A stretch of 60,231 nt of DNA from Bdellovibrio sp. (GCA_013360185.1 JABWCO010000002.1:1-60231); one strand, 5' to 3'; counted from the first letter of the stretch, positions 37,175 through 47,270 are shown. Notes: generated by a model not told the origin, from the sequence alone. Numbers and translations: made by a program.

Positions 37175-38287
37175 ATGAGTATTCGGCACGTAATCGGTCA
37201 ACACATGTTTATCGGCCTTTCAGGACACGCGCTGACGGCAGACGAAAAAAAATTTATTTTAGAAAATCAAATCGGTGGCATCTGTCTTTTTGGTCGCAAT
37301 GTCGCTGAACCCAAGCAAGTTCACGATCTCTGCGCGGAAATTCAATCTTTGCGACATAAGCAAAATGACAAAGCTCCATTGTTTATTGGTATCGACATGG
37401 AGGGCGGACGAGTCCACCGCCTTAAACCCCCGTTCACACTGTGGCCAGCACTAAGAAAGCTGGGCAACCTGGATGCACCCACGGCTTCATTTCACTTCGC
37501 AAATAAAATGGGTCTGGAAATGAAGGCTGTCGGCATCAATTTAGATTTCGCCCCGTGCGTGGATGTTTTCACAAATCCAGAAAATAAAGTTATTGGCGAT
37601 CGCTCGATAAGTTCTGATCCTGAAATGGTCGCAAAACATTCTTCGGCCTTAGTGCGAGGCTACGTTAAAGCAGATGTCCTTACTTGCGCGAAGCACTTTC
37701 CGGGACATGGCAACACACTTGTCGACAGTCACGAAGACCTCCCGGTTGAACAACATGACATGGCTCGGTTGGAATCATGCGAGTTGATTCCATTTAAAAA
37801 AACATTCAAGTCTCGCGTCGACATGGTGATGACCTCGCATATCATGTTCCCGAAAATTGATCCGGATTGGCCCGTAACACTTTCAGAAATCTTTATTCAA
37901 AAAATCATTCGCGATGAATGCCGCTATAGGGGCCTGATCGTCACAGATGATTTGGGTATGAAGGCAATGACGGATCACTATGGCTTACAAGAAGTTCCGG
38001 TCAGAGCTTTGCAAGCGGGCGTTGATATGCTTTTGTATTGCAACGACCCAGAAGCTCCCCCACAGGCGTTAGAAGCGGTGCTAGAGGCCACGGCGCAAGG
38101 CTCTTTAGACAAAGCTCAACTGGAAAACAGTTACCGTCGTATTTTAGAGGTAAAAAAAGCTAAAATCACAAAGCCCGATCCTTTACCTATGGAAGAGGTT
38201 TTAAAAATCGTCGGCAACCCTGATCATTTAAAAGTCGCTTCGGCCATCAATAACGGTCAAATGCCTGAGGGCCTTTTGCCAGAGTAA
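37175..38287 (+). CDS. nagZ: Beta-N-acetylhexosaminidase (GH3)
   Basis: FIGIDMEGGRVHRL, CAKHFPGHGNTLVDSHEDLP, GLIVTDDLGMKAM. Confidence 0.93.
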   Translation: MSIRHVIGQHMFIGLSGHALTADEKKFILENQIGGICLFGRNVAEPKQVHDLCAEIQSLRHKQNDKAPLFIGIDMEGGRVHRLKPPFTLWPALRKLGNLDAPTASFHFANKMGLEMKAVGINLDFAPCVDVFTNPENKVIGDRSISSDPEMVAKHSSALVRGYVKADVLTCAKHFPGHGNTLVDSHEDLPVEQHDMARLESCELIPFKKTFKSRVDMVMTSHIMFPKIDPDWPVTLSEIFIQKIIRDECRYRGLIVTDDLGMKAMTDHYGLQEVPVRALQAGVDMLLYCNDPEAPPQALEAVLEATAQGSLDKAQLENSYRRILEVKKAKITKPDPLPMEEVLKIVGNPDHLKVASAINNGQMPEGLLPE

Positions 38288-38332
38288 GTGGCTGCCCAAG
38301 GCCCGTACAAGACTGAAATTACTACATGAAGA

Positions 38333-38362
38333 GGCCTCTCAGCTGGAACTGAGGGGCCTTTT
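38333..38362 (+). terminator. Rho-independent terminator after nagZ
   Basis: GGCCTCTCAG / CTGAGGGGCC stem (one wobble), 6-nt loop, TTTT. Confidence 0.85.
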
Positions 38363-38411
38363 GTTTGGCCCAGGAATTGATAATGCATACCCTGTTAAGA
38401 CAGGAGTGCCT

Positions 38412-39788
38412 ATGGGTTTTGAGACCGACAACAATAAGTCAAATAATCAAGATCAACTGAGTCTATTTGATTTTAAAATGCCTAAAACGGAATTCGTCAC
38501 GACGAAAACCGACGACGGCTCTTCTGCTATTGATTTCAACATGTGGCTGATGGCACATAAGGAGCCCGAGGTCCCTAAGACGTCACGCTTTATGACGGTC
38601 TCTGCGACCGTTCATGCCGCTGCTTTCCTGCTGATCGCGATGATGAGCATCCCGCTAGTAGAACAAGTAAAAACTGAAACCATCACTATCGAAATCGAAG
38701 ACGTGGCTCCACCGAAAAAAATGGCACGTGGTGCGGCTGTGCCTGCCACTCAAGGCGGAACTCCGGCCCGGATTGAAACTCCAGTTGTAGAAAAAATTGA
38801 AGACGTCGGCACTCCAAGCAAAGATGACATTGTCGTCGCCAAGGTTGCAGAACCAAAAACTCAGAAAATCGCAAAAACAAAAGCTTCCAATTCAAAGGCC
38901 TTGTCTAAGTCCATCGCTAAGAATTCACCCAAAGGTGGAAAAGCTTCTTCGGCCGGAAGAAGTATTGCGCCAAAAACCAACTTCCAAGCAGTGCCAATGA
39001 CGATTGACGACATCGAGGCCCCCGAATTGGATGCCGGCGCTTTGGCCAACACACCGGTTGATTCGAATATGGATGAAGACTTCAACGAAGACTTCGCAAA
39101 ATTAGATAGCTCGCAAAAGGCCGCCTTAGCTAAAGAGAAAAAATCCCTTGATGACATGGCTGCGGCTTTGGCTGCAGAACAAGATGAACAACTAAATGCC
39201 GTCGATGCCGCAAATATGGAAGAAGCGGCACAACTTGCGGCAGCTCAAGAAGCTCTTCGCAGAAAAAACGCGAACAGCATCGCATCGGCTTTAGCTGCAG
39301 AACGTGCAGCAGCGGCCGCGGCGGCACGTGAAGCAGCAGCACGAAGTGCGGCAGTCAAAAAAGCTGGTATCGGTGGCGATAACAATGGTATGGGCACAAA
39401 ATCTGGCGCAGGAGCAGGTAATACTGGATCTCCCACTGCAGGTTCGCAACTTGCGGGCGTTCCCACAGGAGTCCGAAGCCTAGATCAACTTCGCCAAATG
39501 CCTGGAAATCCTCGCCCCCAATACGATCGTCAAGAACGTCTGCGCGGCGACCAAGGGAAAGTGGCCTTCATTGCATACATCTCTAAAGACGGTTATCCTT
39601 CGAAGTTTAGAATGATGAGCTCGACAGGTTTTAGAAACCTCGATGCAAAAACCTTGGCGGCGCTAAAAAAATGGCGCTTCTATCCTGGCCAAGAAGGTTG
39701 GGTTGAACTTCCTTTCCGCTGGGATCTAAAAGGCGGAGCCCAAGAAGACGGCGGACTTTTACGCCGAGCGATCGGCACTCGACAATAA
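38412..39788 (+). CDS. TonB-like energy-transducer-type protein
   Basis: Single TM (VSATVHAAAFLLIAMMSIPLVEQV), long Ala/Glu-rich linker, C-terminal GKVAFIAYISKDGYPSKFRMMSSTGFRNLDAKTLAALKKWRFYPGQEGWVELPFRWDL (TonB_C-like). ATG 38412 has AGGAG upstream. Confidence 0.75.
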   Translation: MGFETDNNKSNNQDQLSLFDFKMPKTEFVTTKTDDGSSAIDFNMWLMAHKEPEVPKTSRFMTVSATVHAAAFLLIAMMSIPLVEQVKTETITIEIEDVAPPKKMARGAAVPATQGGTPARIETPVVEKIEDVGTPSKDDIVVAKVAEPKTQKIAKTKASNSKALSKSIAKNSPKGGKASSAGRSIAPKTNFQAVPMTIDDIEAPELDAGALANTPVDSNMDEDFNEDFAKLDSSQKAALAKEKKSLDDMAAALAAEQDEQLNAVDAANMEEAAQLAAAQEALRRKNANSIASALAAERAAAAAAAREAAARSAAVKKAGIGGDNNGMGTKSGAGAGNTGSPTAGSQLAGVPTGVRSLDQLRQMPGNPRPQYDRQERLRGDQGKVAFIAYISKDGYPSKFRMMSSTGFRNLDAKTLAALKKWRFYPGQEGWVELPFRWDLKGGAQEDGGLLRRAIGTRQ

Positions 39789-39806
39789 ACTCGAAAATAT
39801 GAACAA

Positions 39807-39834
39807 AAAAGGGGACCTCAAAGTCCCCTTTTCA
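39807..39834 (+). terminator. Rho-independent terminator
   Basis: AAAAGGGGAC / GTCCCCTTTT stem, 6-nt loop. Confidence 0.85.
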
Positions 39835-39876
39835 TTTGTGCAACGCGCTATTTTTATCACCAGGCTCAACGTACAA

Positions 39877-39904
39877 AAGCCCTTGAATGTTACTTCAAAG
39901 GCTT
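39877..39904 (-). terminator. Probable terminator of the 42-aa basic ORF
   Basis: AAGCCCTTGAA / TTCAAAGGCTT (one mismatch), followed by TTTTG on the minus strand. Confidence 0.6.
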
Positions 39905-39931
39905 ATTCAAATACTTAATTTTAAACAGCAA

Positions 39932-40060
39932 TTAGTCTTTAAAAAGAACTTTAGCTGATTTCGTTGTACCTTTAGTACGTAGAGCAGCTTTGCGTTTAGT
40001 ACCGCTAGTAGATCTTTTCTTTTCGCGAATATATTCAGTTTTTTTAGTTTTAGAAGCCAT
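39932..40060 (-). CDS. Small highly basic protein, 42 aa (not in the ORF track)
   Basis: Reverse strand: MASKTKKTEYIREKKRSTSGTKRKAALRTKGTTKSAKVLFKD*; SD AGGAGA five nt upstream of ATG (CTCAGGAGAGATCATGGC); followed by a terminator-like hairpin. Confidence 0.75.
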   Translation of the reverse strand: MASKTKKTEYIREKKRSTSGTKRKAALRTKGTTKSAKVLFKD

Positions 40061-40096
40061 GATCTCTCCTGAGTTTTTAACAGAACGTGTTAGTTA

Positions 40097-40921
40097 TCAA
40101 AATGGAATCTCTAAGTCAATCGAATGGCGATAATCTCCTGAGATTTGCGTATTTCCCTGATAAGCATACGTCAAAGCGAATCTAGGGCCTTTAAAACCCG
40201 CCCCCGCCGTAATAAGTTCCCTTTTGTCATCGGTGTCGTTGGCATAACCAAAGCGCGTGACGATAAAATTGTTCACATAGGTTTCCAGCCCGGCCATAAA
40301 CTCTGACTGGGAGGTCGCATCCAAACGGAAGCGCACCATGGATTTGTAGATATAATTAAAACCCGCAGCCACTGTCGTTTTCGGTCGCACGTCTTTAGGG
40401 ATCTCGGTATTTTCACCCATAATATTGTAAACAACCAAAGCCCAACCAATATGAGGCTTTGGCGTATAGATCAAGCCCAAGTCTCCGTTGATCTGGCGAT
40501 AAGAAATTGTCGGGTATTTAAATTCTAAATAGTGTGCCGTCAAACCCATCGCCCACTTGTCTGCGGCAAATTCTGCTAAAGACAAACTAATATCACTAAA
40601 TTCAAATTCTCCGGCAGAAAGCTCTTTCTTTTTCTTCACATAACCAAGGGCCGTCGGCAAAAAATTATCCGGAGAATTGTCACTTAACGTAATCGCGAAC
40701 TCATCTTTAGCAAAGGACGAAAAAAGATAATGTCCCTTCAAATGCACAAGAGCTGCAGGATTTAAAAAAGCTGCATCGCCGGCTTCCACAGCCGCACGTC
40801 CAGTTCCACCCGCCGCAGCCGAGATAGAGGAATTATACACTTGGGCTGATGCTGTGTTCACGATAAGATAAAAAAGGCAAAAAACAGGAAGTTTTTTAAC
40901 GACGCTCAAAGGATAGGGCAT
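40097..40921 (-). CDS. Outer-membrane beta-barrel-like protein
   Basis: Signal peptide MPYPLSVVKKLPVFCLFYLIVNTASA; GGTGRAAVEAGDAAFLNPAAL N-terminus typical of PorV/FadL-like barrels; C-terminal SIDLEIPF. Track start 40969 looks too long. Confidence 0.75.
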   Translation of the reverse strand: MPYPLSVVKKLPVFCLFYLIVNTASAQVYNSSISAAAGGTGRAAVEAGDAAFLNPAALVHLKGHYLFSSFAKDEFAITLSDNSPDNFLPTALGYVKKKKELSAGEFEFSDISLSLAEFAADKWAMGLTAHYLEFKYPTISYRQINGDLGLIYTPKPHIGWALVVYNIMGENTEIPKDVRPKTTVAAGFNYIYKSMVRFRLDATSQSEFMAGLETYVNNFIVTRFGYANDTDDKRELITAGAGFKGPRFALTYAYQGNTQISGDYRHSIDLEIPF

Positions 40922-42026
40922 GATGTATAACCTCGCAATTATCGTGTGTGCGTTCATTTTCGCATTCACATCCTACCAACCAGCAGAAGTAGGCGCCAAC
41001 ACTTTTACTGCGAAACAGGTGCGATTAGGCGATAACCTTCTTTCTATCTTACGCCAAAATGGATTTTCCGAAAAACAACGCGAACAAGTCATAGCGGCCG
41101 ACAAGGGGCTGCGCACGCTGTTTTTGACACTCGATACACGTTATTTAATTCGCACGACGCCAACCGAAACGGAACTGCGTATATTTGACTCGCAAACCTC
41201 GCAAGCGTTTCGAGTCTTAAAAAAAGGGGCGCGCGTGGAAGCCTCATCTTATCAACCCAAATTCACGGTGAAACATACGAAAGCAGAAGGCAGAGTATAT
41301 GGCTCTCTTATGGGCAGCTTAATGGCCAAAGTAAATAGTAACTGGGTGGCCACACGTTTTATGGACGCCTATGTTTTTGATATGGCCCATTCTCGAGATG
41401 TTGTTCGTGGCGCCCGTTTTTCCTTCACAGTCGAGCGTCTTTATGAAGCCAATCAGTTTATAAAATATGGCGAAGTTTTAAATACTTCACTCGACATCAG
41501 AGGGATCGCAGTTCAAAAAAAGTTTGTCCGCTATAAGGACGGCGGAGTCTTCTTTAGCGCTCAAGATTTACTCGAGAATCGTCCTTTTTTTGCACCGGTT
41601 GAATACATCAAGATTGCGAGCCGATTTAAACCCAATCGCCTGCACCCAATCACCGGGCGCGTACAACCGCACTTAGGAATTGATTTTGAGCTGCCAGTCG
41701 GAGATCCCGTATTTGCCCCCCGCAAAGGCATCATAGTTCGATACGGCAACAACCGCGCTGCTGGGAATTTTATTGTGTTACTGCACTCCAACGGCATGGA
41801 AACTTCATATAATCACCTGCACAAAATCGACAAAAGAATCCGTCAGGGTTTAAAAGTTTCTGCTGGAGAAAAAATTGGCGAGGTCGGCTGCACGGGCTAT
41901 TGCACGCGCGCGCATTTACACTTCGCCGTAAAGAAAAAGGGCCGAATGGTCGACCCTGTTAAGTATATTAAAGCTTATCCTCCACAAATGGAGCGATATT
42001 TAGAAGAGCGTGTGGCCAGCAATTAG
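40920..42026 (+). CDS. M23-family (LytM) peptidase
   Basis: HLGIDFELPVGDPVFAPRKGIIVRYG, NFIVLLHSNGMETSYNHLHKI, RAHLHFAVKKKGRMVDP. Confidence 0.92.
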   Translation: MMYNLAIIVCAFIFAFTSYQPAEVGANTFTAKQVRLGDNLLSILRQNGFSEKQREQVIAADKGLRTLFLTLDTRYLIRTTPTETELRIFDSQTSQAFRVLKKGARVEASSYQPKFTVKHTKAEGRVYGSLMGSLMAKVNSNWVATRFMDAYVFDMAHSRDVVRGARFSFTVERLYEANQFIKYGEVLNTSLDIRGIAVQKKFVRYKDGGVFFSAQDLLENRPFFAPVEYIKIASRFKPNRLHPITGRVQPHLGIDFELPVGDPVFAPRKGIIVRYGNNRAAGNFIVLLHSNGMETSYNHLHKIDKRIRQGLKVSAGEKIGEVGCTGYCTRAHLHFAVKKKGRMVDPVKYIKAYPPQMERYLEERVASN

Positions 42027-43288
42027 TCGCGCGTACACACCGTCAAGAAGTGCATACACTTACTTGTCGGTGGCGTTCCACCGTACGAAGCATTCGGACG
42101 GAAGCAAGTCTTAGTCAGGTCGTATTCAACTTCTGCAAAGTTTTTTGCAGCCAAGTTTTCTTCTTTATAACAAGACACACCGCCCTTAGGAATCGCGCAA
42201 CGAAGTGTGACATTCACATCCCACTGGTCCGCCCGAAACTGACGACGAAAAATATCTAACTCAGAACGAATTGTTGGATTGTTTTTAATTTCAGCATAAG
42301 TATGCGCAGGACAGGCCACGGCATCTTGAGTGCGCAAAACCGAATAGACCCGACCACAGCTCCATTGTTTCGTCGGCACTGACGGTGATGTTAAATCGGA
42401 CTCTGTCACAGAAGCCAAAACACGATTTGGATTCATCGCGTCTGCACCAGCTGCCGGATAAGGTGAGAAAGCCAAAGAATAACCGCGACCATAGGCCGTT
42501 TTCACGGGCACAGAGGTGCTGCTGGAACGAACTTTATTAATATCTTCGTTTTCCATCATATAAGTGACAGACAAAATACCCGAGTTCGCAAAGATATCAC
42601 GCACGACATCGGCCCGTGTTTCATCACTGTTAAAATTGAAACCAGCTTCCATCACTTTAAATTCTGGAGAAAAAGGAAAGTAATGTGCTGTGATACCCTT
42701 GGGAATAAAAGCATCCATCACCAAAGCGTCCGTCAGTGTTCCCACCATTGGCACAACGTCTTTATTCAATGCGGGGCTGCCGCTGTTACTTTCCACCAAG
42801 TAAACATCCGAAAGACTGCTGCGGGGGCGAATAGCCGCGGCCACAACAGCGTTTGCATTCAATGGAGAATCTGCCAAATATTCTTTATACTGATTTTCCG
42901 TGATCGAAGTTTCAGGATAAGTGGGTTTAAAGTTTTGATCGACGTAAGAATAAAACTGATTCTTAAGGGCAATTCCACCAGTTTGGTAAGAGCCCGCCTT
43001 CAAAGAAGTAAATGCAGAATTATTACGTAAATGAGTTTCTGCACAAGAGTTGTAAGAGATCGTATCGAAACCTGCATCAAAAGCAAACGGGATGGATTTA
43101 ACTTTTTGTGCCGTGCTTTCACCATATTTAGCACTTAAAGAAGCGTCGGAAGATCCAGAGTCTTCAATACCACCAAGTTCCGCATCAAAGCCGGCCTTGC
43201 CACAGTTTTGAAACGACACGACAAGGACAAAAGAGGCACAAATGCCACCCATTACCTGCCAAGCCGTTTTATGCAAACGTACTTTCAT
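42023..43288 (-). CDS. Putative lipoprotein, hypothetical
   Basis: N-terminus MKVRLHKTAWQVMGGICASFVLVVSFQNCGKAGF; no family recognised. Confidence 0.7.
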   Translation of the reverse strand: MKVRLHKTAWQVMGGICASFVLVVSFQNCGKAGFDAELGGIEDSGSSDASLSAKYGESTAQKVKSIPFAFDAGFDTISYNSCAETHLRNNSAFTSLKAGSYQTGGIALKNQFYSYVDQNFKPTYPETSITENQYKEYLADSPLNANAVVAAAIRPRSSLSDVYLVESNSGSPALNKDVVPMVGTLTDALVMDAFIPKGITAHYFPFSPEFKVMEAGFNFNSDETRADVVRDIFANSGILSVTYMMENEDINKVRSSSTSVPVKTAYGRGYSLAFSPYPAAGADAMNPNRVLASVTESDLTSPSVPTKQWSCGRVYSVLRTQDAVACPAHTYAEIKNNPTIRSELDIFRRQFRADQWDVNVTLRCAIPKGGVSCYKEENLAAKNFAEVEYDLTKTCFRPNASYGGTPPTSKCMHFLTVCTRD

Positions 43289-43437
43289 GGAATACTCCCC
43301 TAGATCTAGACTATCATATACTATTTCGGCACTTTCGTAAAAAATCTAGAATGTCTCAAAAGGAAATACCCACGAAACCCCCATAGCCCTCATCGTTAAC
43401 AGTTGTCTTAGATTGAAACGTTTGAGATTTATAAGGG

Positions 43438-44322
43438 ATGTCGAAAATAAAAAAAGCCATCATTCCCGCCGCCGGTCTAGGTACACGCTTCTTGCCGGCC
43501 ACTAAAACTGTTCCCAAAGAAATGCTGACGATTGTCGACGCTCCGATCATCCTTTATGTGGTCGAAGAGGCCGTCCAAGCTGGGATCGAGGACATCGTAT
43601 TGATCGCCGGTCGCGGCAAGCACGCCATTGAAGACTTTTTTGATACTTCTTACGAGCTCGAGGACAAGTTAGCAAAAGACGGCAAAGAAAAACTGCTTGA
43701 GCGGGTCACGCGCATTCGCGAAAAAGCGAACATCATTAGCATCCGTCAAAAACAAGCCCTGGGTTTGGGCCACGCGGTTCTTTCAGGGTTGCCAATCATT
43801 GGCAAAGAGCCTTTTGCCGTTTTATTGGGTGACGAAATCACCATGGGCTTTCACGGGGAACCCAACGTCACAGCTCAGCTCGTAAATTCATTTGAAGCGA
43901 CTGGTACTTCAACGATTTCTGTCATGAAGGTCGAAGAAAAAGATGTGTCTAAGTACGGAATTGCCGAAGTCGAGGAAAAGTCTGAGGGCTTTTTTAAAGT
44001 GACGTCTTTGATCGAAAAGCCCAAGCCTTCTGAAACTAAAAGTCGTTGGGCGCTGCCGGGCCGCTACGCTTTTGACAACAGCATTATGGATATTCTGCAG
44101 TCAGCAAAGCCAACGCTTAATGGCGAAATCCAATTGACCGACAGCATGAAGGTTTTATGCCAAACCAAAGGTCTTAACGCGATGACTTTTAGTGCTGAAC
44201 GGTACGATGCTGGTGATAAGCTAGGCTATCTGCAAGCCAACATTGAGCTGGCTTTACAAAACCCAGAGCTAGGTGCAGATCTTAAAAATTACATCCTTCA
44301 GCTTGCGCAACGTTTGAACTAG
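43438..44322 (+). CDS. galU: UTP-glucose-1-phosphate uridylyltransferase
   Basis: IKKAIIPAAGLGTRFLPATKTVPKEMLTIVDAPIILYVVEEAVQAGIEDIVLI. Confidence 0.96.
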   Translation: MSKIKKAIIPAAGLGTRFLPATKTVPKEMLTIVDAPIILYVVEEAVQAGIEDIVLIAGRGKHAIEDFFDTSYELEDKLAKDGKEKLLERVTRIREKANIISIRQKQALGLGHAVLSGLPIIGKEPFAVLLGDEITMGFHGEPNVTAQLVNSFEATGTSTISVMKVEEKDVSKYGIAEVEEKSEGFFKVTSLIEKPKPSETKSRWALPGRYAFDNSIMDILQSAKPTLNGEIQLTDSMKVLCQTKGLNAMTFSAERYDAGDKLGYLQANIELALQNPELGADLKNYILQLAQRLN

Positions 44323-44324
44323 GA

Positions 44325-45185
44325 GTGTACGTGAGAAAAATTATTCTGCCTCTTTTGGTTATTTTAACAGCTCCAATGTTTGTAAGTGCGTACATCATGC
44401 CAACCCGTACGATCTTACAAAAGGCTTCTGAAAATGCAGGTTCAGGGATTTACGCTATTGAACAGGAACTGCAATTTTCCAATGGCGAGGACACCGTCAC
44501 CGTCAAAGAAACGTGGCTTATCGACAGCGATCGCACAATGCGCTTGACCGTAACTGGTGGCAAAGATTTGCAAAATTCTTTCCGTCTGCAATATGTTTAC
44601 AACGGCAATTTAAAATGGAGCATGGTTAACAACACACGCAAAAATGAAAAAGTATCAGATGACTTCCTTGAAAAATATCTGAACTTTAGAAATCCAGAAA
44701 TTTTCGCTAACACCTTAGCGCAAAACAAAATTGTTCCGCATTCAGCCTATGCAAAAAAATCTTTGCCGCGCACTGGAAATGAAATTAAGTATGATCCAGA
44801 ATCTTGGGTGCGCTTATCGCGCACAGGCGGCGTGGTTAATTACGCCTTAGGCGTGCCTTCACCCGTGGATCAAGAGGCGGGTTCTCCGGGAATTTGGATT
44901 GAACAAGACAACTTCGTTGTGCGTAAGCTGCGCTTGCCCAGCCAAGTTGAGATGTCAGCAAACAACTATAATCATTTCGCCAAAGGCCTTTCTTACCCTC
45001 GCTCTCGCACCGTGCGCTGGGGTAATAACACCGTAACCATTCGCTTAATCAGTGCGGCGGCTCGTCCACAAACCGCAGTGGCGCTGCTTCAACCGTCTTC
45101 TTTGGATAACAACTTAAAGTGGGATGGCCTCGAATCATTACCGGCTAAGGAAGTTATTACGGAGTTCTACACGAGGTTTAGATGA
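44325..45185 (+). CDS. Secreted hypothetical protein
   Basis: 286 aa; N-terminal signal peptide VRKIILPLLVILTAPMFVSA; 4-bp overlap with priA. GTG start (44325 or 44331). Confidence 0.72.
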   Translation: MYVRKIILPLLVILTAPMFVSAYIMPTRTILQKASENAGSGIYAIEQELQFSNGEDTVTVKETWLIDSDRTMRLTVTGGKDLQNSFRLQYVYNGNLKWSMVNNTRKNEKVSDDFLEKYLNFRNPEIFANTLAQNKIVPHSAYAKKSLPRTGNEIKYDPESWVRLSRTGGVVNYALGVPSPVDQEAGSPGIWIEQDNFVVRKLRLPSQVEMSANNYNHFAKGLSYPRSRTVRWGNNTVTIRLISAAARPQTAVALLQPSSLDNNLKWDGLESLPAKEVITEFYTRFR

Positions 45186-47224
45186 GTTCTGCCTCGCTAT
45201 GGCGAGTGGCTGTTGATGCTCCTATTTCAGAAGCATTGACCTATTCATGCGAAGAACCTCTGCAGCGCGGGCAACTTGTGAACGTGCCACTGGGTCGTCG
45301 CAAAGTGAAGGGTCTGGTGCTAGGGCCTGCCACAGAAACACCTGAGTTTGCCATCAAAAGTATCGACTCTATCGACACGGATTATGCTCCGTTGCCGGAT
45401 TCTTTTGTCAAATGGCTAGAGTGGCTGGCGCAATACTATCTGCATCCAATCGGCCAAGTGGTGCAATCCGCTTTTCCGCCATTACGTAAAGCAGAAAAGC
45501 ACCGTCAATCAAAGCGCCCCCCGGTGATCCCGCAGCTTGAAGCTGATACAAATTTACATTTAACAGATGAACAACAAAAATCCTTCGAAGACATCGCGAA
45601 GCACACGGGTTTTTCCACACATTTAATTTTTGGTGTGACAGGGTCAGGAAAGACTGAAATTTACCTGCGCTTACTTGAAGAGGTTTTAAAACGAGGTCAG
45701 CGAGGCATCGTTCTGGTGCCAGAAATTTCCCTAACACCCCAGTTGATTCATCGTTTCGCGCGACGCTTTGGTGACAAAATCGCAGCGTTACATTCACAGT
45801 TAACCGATCGCGAGCGCACAAATCAGTGGTGGGACATCGTTGAGGGACGCAAATCAATATTAATTGGCGCACGTTCCGCGTTGTTTTGTCCGGTTGCTGA
45901 TTTAGGTTTAATCATTGTCGACGAAGAACATGAGCCCAGCTTTAAGCAAGATGAAAAACTAAAATACAATGGTCGCGACGCCGCTGTAATGATGGGAAAA
46001 ATGCTCAATTGCCCTGTCGTCTTAGGGTCTGCAACACCCAGTTTAGAGTCATGGAAAAATGCCCAAGATGGTAAATATCATCTGCACACACTGCGCCGCC
46101 GTGTTGCCAACCGCGCTTTGCCTGATATTGAAGTGATCGATTTACGTCACCAAAAATCAGACGATGACGAAAAAAAGAAGTCGATCGAAAAGTATTCGCA
46201 CCTGCCGTTTTGGTTAAGTCCTGATCTTTATGAACGCATGGGCGAAGTTTTAGAACGCGGCGATCAAGCGGCGTTGTTTTTAAATCGGCGCGGTGTCGCA
46301 CAGATGGTAGTGTGTCCTGCGTGCGGCCATACACGCGAGTGCCCCAACTGTGACATTTCCCTGACCTTGCACGCGCATTCCCATTTGATTTGTCACTATT
46401 GTGATTATCACGAAAACTTCAAAACCAAGTGTCCCGACTGCAAAGAAGCAGAGCTGGAGGCGATTGGCTTGGGCACGGAGCTTTTAGAAAACGATTTAAC
46501 TCGCCTGTTCCCCGGCAAGATCATTGCCCGCGCCGATCGTGATGAGATTCAAAATCGCGCTGACTTAGAAGACTTGATTTCGCGCATGGAAACAGGAGAA
46601 ATTGATATCTTGGTGGGCACCCAAATGATCGCCAAGGGTTTGGATTTTCCAAAATTAAAACTTGTGGGCCTGGTGCTTGCTGATGTCGGATTTAATTTGC
46701 CAGACTTCCGCGCCACCGAACGAAGCTTCCAGCTGATAACCCAAATGAGTGGCCGCAGCGGACGGCATGTAAAAGAGGGCGAAAGCCCTGGTAAAGTGAT
46801 CATCCAAACCTTTAACGTCGAACATGAAAGCATTAACTTTGCCCGTAATCACGACTTTGAAGGTTTCGCAAAACATGAGCTGATGGCGCGAGCACAATTA
46901 AACTATCCTCCGGCCGGACGACTGGTTAGCTTTCGCATTCAAGGCACCCATCTTGGCAAGGTTGAAGAGACCGCTGGACTTTTAGCCAGACGCGCGTTTG
47001 CTCTGAAGACACAATTTCCTCAGCAGTATGGCAGCATCGAGGTTCTGGGGCCTGCCGAAGCCCCACTGTCTAAGCTTAGAGGGCAGTTTCGCTATCACCT
47101 ACTTGTGAAGTCGGCTCAGCTTGCCGCCGTAAATCCCTTTTCGCGACAGTTATTGGGGGACCAGGATTGGGTCCCGAGCGGAATTAAGATTTTAATCGAT
47201 ATTGACCCAATGAGTTTGCTTTAA
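45182..47224 (+). CDS. priA: Primosomal protein N' (replication restart helicase)
   Basis: LIFGVTGSGKTEIYLRL, LIIVDEEHEPSFKQDE, CPACGHTRECPNCDISLTLH...CHYCDY...CPDC, GTQMIAKGLDFPKLKLVGL. Confidence 0.96.
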   Translation: MSSASLWRVAVDAPISEALTYSCEEPLQRGQLVNVPLGRRKVKGLVLGPATETPEFAIKSIDSIDTDYAPLPDSFVKWLEWLAQYYLHPIGQVVQSAFPPLRKAEKHRQSKRPPVIPQLEADTNLHLTDEQQKSFEDIAKHTGFSTHLIFGVTGSGKTEIYLRLLEEVLKRGQRGIVLVPEISLTPQLIHRFARRFGDKIAALHSQLTDRERTNQWWDIVEGRKSILIGARSALFCPVADLGLIIVDEEHEPSFKQDEKLKYNGRDAAVMMGKMLNCPVVLGSATPSLESWKNAQDGKYHLHTLRRRVANRALPDIEVIDLRHQKSDDDEKKKSIEKYSHLPFWLSPDLYERMGEVLERGDQAALFLNRRGVAQMVVCPACGHTRECPNCDISLTLHAHSHLICHYCDYHENFKTKCPDCKEAELEAIGLGTELLENDLTRLFPGKIIARADRDEIQNRADLEDLISRMETGEIDILVGTQMIAKGLDFPKLKLVGLVLADVGFNLPDFRATERSFQLITQMSGRSGRHVKEGESPGKVIIQTFNVEHESINFARNHDFEGFAKHELMARAQLNYPPAGRLVSFRIQGTHLGKVEETAGLLARRAFALKTQFPQQYGSIEVLGPAEAPLSKLRGQFRYHLLVKSAQLAAVNPFSRQLLGDQDWVPSGIKILIDIDPMSLL

Positions 47225-47270
47225 TCCCCGCTCCTCCTTAAAATAGAGAATCTAAGGAAGCTTTAATAAA

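Noticed and set aside
39301-39350. GCAGC/GCGGC-rich repeat in the TonB-like gene
   Set aside because: Explained as an Ala-rich helical linker in a periplasm-spanning protein; a common TonB/TolA feature.
45408-45872. 154-aa minus-strand ORF
   Set aside because: Antisense to priA with no supporting features.
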